From: Omphiscola glabra
Lineage: Eukaryota; Mollusca; Gastropoda; Lymnaeidae
Assembly: GCA_964017045.1 (NCBI GenBank)
Contig: OZ024799.1
Coordinates: 30,639,596 to 30,703,595 of the forward strand
DNA: 64,000 nucleotides
Direction: 5' to 3'
Below the pieces are notes generated by a model, which made no database searches, was not told the origin of the DNA, and saw only the letters and a list, made by a program, of their open reading frames with translations. The translations under genes were made by a program, and so were the position numbers. Below, in pieces: positions 55,859 through 64,000 of this stretch (the first letter of the stretch is position 1; every line of letters starts with the position of its first letter).

Positions 55859-58240
55859 CTAGACTTGGGAAGATATCCGACTGAAAAGACTGTTGGGAAG
55901 ATATCCGACTGAAAAAGACTGTGTTTTACGGTCAAGACATTTACCATTTGATGACATCTATTGAACGTTCTTTTTTATTTAAAGTGTAAATACTTTTTTA
56001 ATGTGTAAATTCTTTTTTTAATGTGGAATTCTTCATTTTGAAAGGCTATATGCGCTAGGTTCAGTGACCTTTCAAGGGTGTCTATTTCTGTCTTGTGTGC
56101 TTTGCTCAATTGTTGGCATTTCAGCATTTTTTAATGTCAGTGGAGATATTTTAATTGGAACATGGCAGTGTGCAGCAATTTGTCCTCACAACAATCAAAA
56201 GTATCTTATAGAGACAGCTGATGGAGTCGAGCTGATTTTAATGAAGAGTTTAAATTACTCTCAGAGGCCTGTTGAAGATTCTAACAACTTCTAAATTAAG
56301 GACATGAGAGTTGATGCAGGAGGAAAAGAGTGATACATTTGTGTGGAATCAGGTTGGCCAACAACTTACAATGTCAGGAGCATGAAGCTGAGGCTTTGAC
56401 TCATGGGTAATTATTTCTACTGGGGTGTCATGGATCCAAACTTGGCACAAGGCATAGGTTCTTTGTGCACAAGATTTAACTGGCTGTAAGCATGGCATCT
56501 GTACAACGGAAGGATGGCCTCCAGCTTGGTAGATTTTTAAAATGTGTTTACAAAAGTGGTGAACTCTTGGATGAGACCATTGGGATGTATCTTGCTTAAT
56601 CAAGTGTTCCAAGGTCTTGGTGTTTCACAACTACAGGAAACTTTAAAGAATTCTGTCACATATTCATCTTGATAATTTATTATACTTGTTTTTGTATTGA
56701 CCCTCGCTGTATGTGTCCCGTTTGCCTTGTTGTACATTTTTTTTATCCTGAACTGATTGAGTTGTGGAGTGGTGCTTGCACACCAGCATATCTCTCAAGC
56801 TTGTGCTCAACTACAATTATAGACCATATTATTTATATCTTCAGTTGTGCCACCCTCCCACCATAAAGTTCTTTTTGTCATAGACTTCTTATTGTAATGA
56901 ACGAGAACCCATGTCCTGATAACCAAATGTTTTTTCAATATCACTTATTTGACTATATCAGGTTGACATACTCAAATACATCATGTTATTTGGGTTAAAT
57001 GAAGAAATTAAAAGTTATTTTGTCATCTCAAAATGTTAAAACTTGTTTGAAATAACTCCCTTTCATTTCAATAAGAATCACTAATGGTAAAACATCCACT
57101 TCAAAATCATTTTTAAGTTCTTTAAAAAAAAAATTGAATTAGTGAAAACATTTTATAAAACAAAGCAAATTGACATGAAATTTCTGAGTTTGGTCAACAG
57201 TGACCATGTTATTTTGTTTTGTGTTGAAGCTCTGGGTCAAGATTGTTTCCTGGCATTAAAAGAAACAATGAGGTTCAATGAGATTCAAAGTAACTCTTCC
57301 TTGCTGAAGTTTTTAGTATTTACATAAGTGACCGACACCATATACAAAATGAGACCAGGGGTTTTCAAACTGTAATGTCTGGGCAAGTGTGCAATATAAA
57401 TATCATTATCGTACAAGGTTTGAAAAGTTGTTGCTTAGGTTTTGATCCAGCTGCAGGATTAGTTTTTAAAAAGTTTTCATATTTTGGGCTCTGAATTACA
57501 GAACTACAAACTACAAACAAACCTGTGGCATACAGTGACAAGTATGTTGGATGAAAATAAATTCTTGTTTCTTTTTGGGTTTTGTTTATTGTACTTTCAA
57601 TGTTTACACTTACATTGACCCAAACTTGAGCACCATAGAAATCTGTTGTTAGTCACTTCAGGCTGAGAATCTTATCATCAAACTGTAATAATTACGTTAT
57701 TTTTCTCATTTATCTGCTTTCAACATTTGGTTGTCAGTTCAATTTTACTTTACAATAATAGCAGGTCTTGTTTGTTGCTAGCTAAGTGACTACAGTCACG
57801 ATTCTTATTTCATCTAACACCATCATCAGGGGGGAAAAAAATCCAATCCGTTTAATACTTTGAAACATCACATCATCATCAGATGTTATACATAAAATCC
57901 ATTTAACACTGTGAAACAATCAACATTTGGTGCTGCTTGTTAAACCCAAAGGTCCCCCCTCCCTTCCCCTTTGAGATCACGCTCACTATGTATTTACGTT
58001 TTACCATCATGTTTTATATATAGTTAAACATCTAATCAAATGAGTCGTTCACTTGGGGCATGGCTGTTGCAATGCAGAATGATTTATTTCTCTTACCCTA
58101 ATTAAAAAAAAAGCTGGTAGCTTTTTCTCAGCCATGTATTTTACTCAAGGCGTCTGTGAGAATGCATACACTGGCGTATTTGTAAATATACTGTACAAGC
58201 TTTGAATACAATAAAATTTTGATTTGTTAATTGTTGATTA
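55859..58240 (+). other. Probable 3' UTR with polyadenylation signals
   Basis: No further domain-bearing frame follows the stop. AATAAA at 57556-57561 is followed by a T/G-rich stretch (tcttgtttctttttgggttt), and AATAAA at 58210-58215 by TTTTGATTTGTTAATTGTTG. Either could end the transcript. A two-copy 24-base repeat (gttgggaagatatccgactgaa) lies right after the stop. Confidence 0.55.
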
Positions 58241-58904
58241 CCAGATGACAGAGGTTCCCAAATCAAGTTTAGTTACAGCACCATACAAAGTCTGGATTAT
58301 ATGGAGGCTTGCTGTTTTTATGTTATCTCGTGAACACGTGGGGCCGTATATAAGAAATGATGTATATTGGTTCATTTTATATGCCTGAGTTTTTTTTATA
58401 ACAATATATGTACATTTTATATTTTTCTTTGACGTATCTGACGTATGGACTTGTTTGAGATTGTATCATATTAAGTTGGTTTAAATTTAAACTAACAAAA
58501 ATTAGAACTGTAAAGAAAGATTTCTAACATCTGTTGCTAATATTATTTGCACTTTCATTAAGTTTTAGTTAATGTTGTGAGCTTAAGAGTCAAACAAAAA
58601 ATAGTGTTATAATAATTTTCAAATGAGAGTTTAAGAATATTTATGCTCGTCTCATTGCAATGAAACTAGACAAGCAAAATCTATTGAAACTTTCCAGTAA
58701 GAAAATTAAGGGAATGAATATTTTTATAAAACTAAAAATGGGTGGTACAAATCAAATATTCATTTATTTTTTAAAAATTATGTATGATTATTAACAACAT
58801 TTACAATATGGAATGGCAGAAACAGTGACCTATATTGCTATTAATTGGTTTTGATTTCAAAACTGAATATAACTGACATATGCATTAATAGATTTGCCAG
58901 AGTA

Positions 58905-59068
58905 CATATGTGGTGCTAAGATAGCACTCCAATGGTGTGGCTAAGATAGCACTCCAATGGTGTGGCTAAGATAGCACTTCCAATGGTGTGGCTAAGATAG
59001 CACTCCCATTGGTGTGGCTAAGATAGCACTCCCATTGGTGTGGCTAAGATAGCACTCCCATTGGTAGT
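58905..59068 (+). repeat. 25-27-bp minisatellite, 6 copies
   Basis: Units of GTGTGGCTAAGATAGCACTC plus caatg or ccattg. Confidence 0.93.
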
Positions 59069-59507
59069 ATCTATTTATAATTGTTTATTGTTCAACATCC
59101 CTTGAAAATATCAGTTTAACAAATCTGCAGAACGTAAATGTTTTTTTGTTTTTTTAATGAACTTGAACAAGTGCGGTAAGAAACTAGTGTCAATATACAA
59201 AGGACTTAACTGGCACATATAGGATTTTCAAAAATATTTTCTGTTTTGTTTTTGACCAGCTTTAACTTTAATGTCTATTGTTTTAAATAGTATAAATCTA
59301 AAGTCATTGTTAATTTCTACGTACTCTAGACTTAAGTGTTGTTTTGATCATGTTCCAGGGTGTGTGATATACACCTCGAATGTCCCAGAGACAGAAATAT
59401 TTTACAGCTTATCAAAGTGGACAATTTTTTTTTATAAAAGCATTTATAAATACTATCAATGATCATTAAATGCCTTTTAGTTTTATATCAACATGTCATC
59501 TTGATCT

Positions 59508-59668
59508 CTTGTAAGAACTACTTTTCCCTAATATCTTGTAAGAACTACTTTTCCCTAATGTCTTGTAAGAACTATTTTTCCCTAATGTCTTGTAGGAACT
59601 ACTTTTTCCTAATCTCTTGTAAGAACTACTTTTCCCTTATGTCTTGTAAGAACTACTTTTCCCTATTG
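59508..59668 (+). repeat. 27-bp minisatellite, 6 copies
   Basis: Units of CTTGTAAGAACTACTTTTCC then ctaatgt. Each contains a TTGTAAGAA string, an incidental donor-like match. Confidence 0.93.
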
Positions 59669-60819
59669 TCATGATAAAAGGAGGTTAAAATACTTTATTT
59701 GATGTGTTCATTTTTGTTTAATTTGTAGACAAATAAGTGTTACTGTATTGTGCTCTGAAAAGCTTGAAAGCCCTCTGCTGCTAATGCTAGGAGATAACAA
59801 CACTATTTGGATAAAATACAGTGTTATAACAGGCCGGAGATGGTAGAGTTAGAACCATTTTGGTGCTAGTTGGTTTCATCTCATAGTCTTTGTCCTTACA
59901 TGATGTGCTGTCTTGAGGTCTGTCGTGCTGTCTTGAGGTGTGTCGTGCTGTCTTGAGGTGTATCATAAAAAATATTCCATGTATAATTGTATAAGATTGT
60001 AATTGGCATTCACAAACTGGACAATTTGAAGATAAAATTCAGCGACCGAATACTTTTTTTTTTAACTAAAGGACTAGGGCAGGGAACCGCTTCATTATTT
60101 TTGTGAGGAGCCGCAGGTTCAAACAAAGTTGGCTCTCCTCTTTTTTCCCATTTGTGACAATGATATTCCAATCACAATCAGTCATAATTCTGTTTACAAA
60201 GTGTGTAACATGAGTAATTATACTGTTAAGGAGGCTGTTTATAATTTTCCCTCTGAACACATTATACAAGAGCTTTATACATATTTACCTCGCAATGTTT
60301 GAAATTGTAGTTTAGCGGTCACCCTACCGATACAATTTTTTTGTATGCATATGTTTGACTTAGTTTATTGTAAAAGTTTTTGTACAATTGCATGGTACCA
60401 ACAGGAGAGAAAACCCAATTACTTCTGGTAAGTTGATTCAGATCAGTCAACTTTGAAATCAAATCTTAATAGCTTTCTGCATTTCAAAAACAAAAATGGT
60501 ACAGTAAGACTTTGATAATCCCAACTGATTGTTGTTTGACCCAATCCTGATAATCAGCTTATCCAGATTTTGGAATCCCCCTGGTGAACGTCATAGCTGT
60601 CATTATGTAAACTAAATATAAAAATATCAATATAGCTTGCAGTAAATAGTTTATTTGAAAACTAGAGAGAAATGAAAGAAGGAAAAAAGTACACTTGTCA
60701 AAACACACAAAATTTGACTATAGCGCTGTATTTATTGTAAATGTAATCATGTATGAAAAAATCTTTCATAAGTTTTTTTTTAACAAGAATTGTGCTTTTC
60801 TTAAAGCAGCCAAGTGCAT

Positions 60820-61205
60820 GTATGTTGAGGTCACGTGTATATTGAGGTCACGTGTATATTGAGGTCACGTGCATATTGAGGCAGTGGCGTAGCGAGCTTA
60901 ACTCGCGCCCGGGGCAAAATACCTTTTTAGCGCCCCAATACCTTTTTAGCGCCCCCCCCTATTCGAAAACCATACAATATTATAGTAAAATATACCATTT
61001 GGGCGCCCCTTTGTGAGTAGCGCCCGGGGCATGATGCCCCCCCCCCCCTCACTACGCCACTGTATTGAGGTCACATGTATATGGAGGTCACGGTTTAAAG
61101 GTTACTGTCAGCACAGAAGTAGCCAAGTGCATGTATATTGAGGTCACGTGTATATTGAGGTCACGGTTTACTGCGTAACTTTTGAAAGGTTACTGTCAGC
61201 ACAGA
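60820..61205 (+). repeat. 16-bp minisatellite interrupted by a MITE, with a longer duplication
   Basis: Units of TATTGAGGTCACGTG(TA) run on both sides of 60882-61062. Downstream, TTACTGTCAGCACAGAAGTA occurs twice, showing a roughly 100-bp duplication. Confidence 0.85.
60882..61062. mobile_element. hAT-like MITE, 181 bp, with perfect 8-bp target duplication
   Basis: Ends CAGTGGCGTAGCGAG and CTCACTACGCCACTG are inverted repeats (14 of 15). TATTGAGG flanks both sides (60874-60881, 61063-61070). Interior C-rich and non-coding. Inverted ends plus an 8-bp duplication point to hAT-family mobilisation. Because the site is itself a tandem repeat, the duplication should be read with some care. Confidence 0.75.
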
Positions 61206-61629
61206 AGTACCCTGGAAAATGTTTGGGTTTTTTTTTTTTTTGGTTATATTTTTAGTCATTTTAAGAGTAGCGAATGCATTCATTTAAAAACATATTGCCA
61301 TTCTTGCTGCACATAAAAAAAATTCTGATTAGGCATTCTGGCTTTTCAGACGCTATGGATACTCAACGTTCTGATTATCAATGTCTTACTGTATTAAGAT
61401 GTAATGACATTTTTAAAGAAGTTCTGCTGTTCTATGGAAAGAATATTGATTTGAATGAATTTTGTGTATCTTAAGATCTGTATTAAAAGAAATGAGTGTT
61501 TTACATGCTATTCCCTCAGTGTTATGCTTAGTGATCTGCAATGCAATCAAGTTGTGATAAATCATGACTGGAATAAAATCTTGAGAAGTGCTTGGTTTTG
61601 CTGTCAAATGTATATCTCATTGGCCTTTT

Positions 61630-62030
61630 TTCTTTTAAGAACATTGCCAAATGGTCATGTCATTAGCCATTAGGTCATGTCATTTGTCATTGCCATTAGG
61701 TCATGTCATTTGCCATTAGGTCATTTCATTTGACATGCCATTGGTCATGTCATTTACCATTAGGTCATGTCATTTGCCATTGGTCATGTTATTAGCCATT
61801 AGGTCATGTCATTTGCCATTAGGTCATGTCATTTGCCATTGGTCATGTCATTAGCCATTAGGTCATGTCATTTGCCATTAGGTCATGTCATTTGCCATTG
61901 GTCATGCCATTAGCCATTAGATCTTGTCATTTGCCATTGGTCATGTTATTTGCCATTGCCATTGGTCATGCCATTAGCCATTAGGTCTTTTCATTTCCCA
62001 TTGGTCATGTTATTTGCCATTAGCACTATG
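61630..62030 (+). repeat. 20-bp minisatellite with variants
   Basis: About 19 units of CATTAGGTCATGTCATTTGC, with shorter variants (attggtcatg). Confidence 0.93.
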
Positions 62031-62429
62031 TTTTAATATTATTTAACAATGGAGGTAAAATTGCTAGAGATTTCAGTCCAACTGTTGATTGAATAGTTTA
62101 TTTTTGTGAACTGGTTTGGGTTTCAGACCCATCCAATGTAACACATATCTTAATATAGATCAGTTTAAAATATCTGAAGAGTATTCAGAACATTTAAAAT
62201 TAATTTGACTCTTGTTACAGTACATGTATTGATGTAATTTGCCTCCTCTCTTTTAGTTTGCTTGGGGGTCTCCAAGCAATGGAGACAAGAGCTGCTACAT
62301 CTTTTAATGAAATACTATATAACATGATCATGTTACTATTGGCCTTTTGAATAAAAAAATATATTTAAAAACCTAAAAATAATGTGTGAAAATGAGAATT
62401 TTGATATATATCTCTGGAACTTATTACAG

Positions 62430-62612
62430 TGTAAGCATTTCTATAAAATCTCACAAATGTGAGCCCTTTAATATTTCAAGAGCTAGATTATAGTAGAAGT
62501 CACTCTATGAAATCCCACTTATTTATTCCCTTATTTCAAGAACTAAATTATAGTGGAATCATTTCTATGAAATCTCACAAATAAATGCCCTTATTTCAAG
62601 AGCTAAATTAAA
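62430..62612 (+). repeat. About 65-bp tandem repeat, 3 copies, diverged
   Basis: Units share CATTTCTATGAAATCTCACA, ccctttatttcaagagctaaatta with point differences; older than the other arrays. Confidence 0.8.
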
Positions 62613-63494
62613 CGCACTCCTTTTAACAGAAATCACAATAACATATTATGTCCGTAATCTGTCATGTCAAACTCATTTCAAGGGAAAAGAAAAGTCATTT
62701 CTTACACTGTCCAATTGAGAAAGTGAAGTCTGCCACACATCAGTCTGCTGATGATGCTTAGAAATGTAACAGTATTCTGATCACGTACATGTTGTTGTTT
62801 TGTTTACTTACGATCCAATTTTTCTGGGGGTATATTTATTACATTTTAATCTGCATAAATATTTATTATCTTACATGATGTGTATTTTTTAACTAGCAAA
62901 ACTGTTGTTGTTTTTTTTTTTAAGCATCTGCTTGCTTTGTTGTACATTTTGAATCAAAAGTGTCATCCATCACATTTTGTGTCCACTAGCTGTGCTAAGA
63001 TTTTGTGGAACTTGCATTGGGCCGCCGGTACACACAGAAAGCTGCTGCCAAATGGTTTGGTCGTGAGTTGCCAGTTTGTTTTAACTCTAGCTGTTTAAAC
63101 TAAACACACCTGCAGCCCAATCTGGTCACATTAGGTTTTGAGAAACATCCTCCTAAGAATAGTCTATACTTCTTGTGTCTTTAAAACTCCTACTTAATCA
63201 GGTCTCATGGCTGGTTACTGCGGAGATGTATAGTATGGATATAAATTATAAAGATATAAATAGATGTACATGATGACAGCTTGTCTTATTCATTGCTGTT
63301 TAAACATTCAGTGGCACTGATCCCATCCCGCACCACAACAGAAAATGTGTAGATAGGTTATATGTGTACAATATGTCTATGTAATGTTTCAAACACCACC
63401 CCGCCCCCTGTAATTTTCACTAATCACATTTATATTCAATTAGTTGGGTCTTTTTTTTTTTAGTTTTCTGTGTGTGATTTGTTTTTAGCTCAAT

Positions 63495-63722
63495 GATAGT
63501 AAATCACTGATGATTATAGTAACATCACTGATGATTATAGTAACATCACTGATGATTATAGTAACATCACTGATGATTATAGTAACATCACTGATGATTA
63601 TAGTAACATCACTGATGATTATAGTAAATCACTGACGATTATAGTAACATCTCTGATGATTATAGTAACATCTCTGATTATTATAGTAACATCACTGATG
63701 ATTATAGTAACATCTCTGATGA
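63495..63722 (+). repeat. 21-bp minisatellite, about 11 copies
   Basis: Units of ATCACTGATGATTATAGTAA with an optional c. Confidence 0.95.
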
Positions 63723-64000
63723 TTTGAACTTTTTTATTCACATTTTACACCTTTTATCATTTTTCATTTTATTTCTCATTGGTTGATACTAACTTTTTTT
63801 TATATTTAAGGTTTTTTTTTCCCTGTGCTCTCTTACAGATTTCTTCAATTTTAGTTTTTAATGGATTAGTTTCAAAGAGACTCTTTTTTTTTTTGTACTG
63901 TACATGATCCAAATATTATTTTTTAAATAATTTTCCAATCATGAATACCGTAGTCCATTTGTAAGTTGTTAAATGAATGAAATTAAAATGTAAATTATTT

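Larger units (their letters stand above)
58241..64000. other. 3' flank, repeats only
   Basis: AT-rich sequence with six tandem arrays and one MITE, listed separately. Another AATAAA occurs at 62350-62355. No domain-bearing frame on either strand. Confidence 0.5.

Noticed and set aside
56064..56294. 76-codon frame after the stop codon
   Set aside because: Has a hydrophobic start but no domain, no homologous feature I recognise, and lies in the expected 3' UTR.

Overview
This window reads as animal nuclear DNA: AT-rich, with spliced exons flanked by GT...AG introns, non-LTR retrotransposon relics, small inverted-repeat DNA transposons and a very large number of minisatellites. It holds one recognisable host gene, on the + strand: a receptor-type protein tyrosine phosphatase (RPTP) of the R5 class (vertebrate PTPRG/PTPRZ, insect Ptp99A). 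The Ig plus fibronectin ectodomain without a carbonic-anhydrase domain is like insect Ptp99A. Intron size and repeat style suggest a lophotrochozoan, perhaps a gastropod mollusc; that is inference. No tRNA, rRNA, bacterial operon or CRISPR array is visible.

Layout: 1-11.28 kb is intergenic, or the 5' intron of the gene. It holds minisatellites, poly-C/poly-G runs, a decayed CR1/L2-like retrotransposon with a reverse-transcriptase relic (3.27-4.94 kb), a GC-richer unique block (5.3-5.76 kb), one copy of a GC-rich dispersed repeat (8.43-8.6 kb) and a nested pair of MITE-like elements (9.69-10.05 kb). From 11,280 to 55,858 I can place 28 exons whose phases all join into one open frame of 1,276 residues. 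In order they encode one Ig domain, four FN3 domains, a short stalk, one transmembrane helix, a juxtamembrane segment, an active-looking phosphatase domain D1 (WPD and HCSAGVGR present), a D2 domain that has lost the catalytic residues, and a C-tail ending in a PDZ-ligand-like ETNI. The 5' end (signal peptide, start codon, promoter) is not identified. From 55.86 to 64 kb lies 3' UTR/intergenic sequence with two good polyadenylation signals, more minisatellites and a hAT-like MITE.

The most unusual feature is the relation between minisatellites and splice sites. Several intronic arrays are built from the splice junction itself. A 45-bp array of 95 indel-free periods ends exactly on the true 3' splice site of an FN3 exon, so every unit carries a decoy branch-site/AG. 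A 21-bp array has units matching the true acceptor of a D2 exon. A 68-bp array repeats an exon end plus its 5' splice site. A 38-bp array derives from another exon end and donor, and the tail of one more exon is duplicated inside its intron. This looks like recurrent tandem amplification seeded at exon-intron boundaries while the correct junction stays usable.

All long open reading frames inside the arrays (up to 1,439 codons, on both strands) are by-products of repeat units whose length is a multiple of three, not genes. Residue numbers below count from the first complete codon visible at 11,282.
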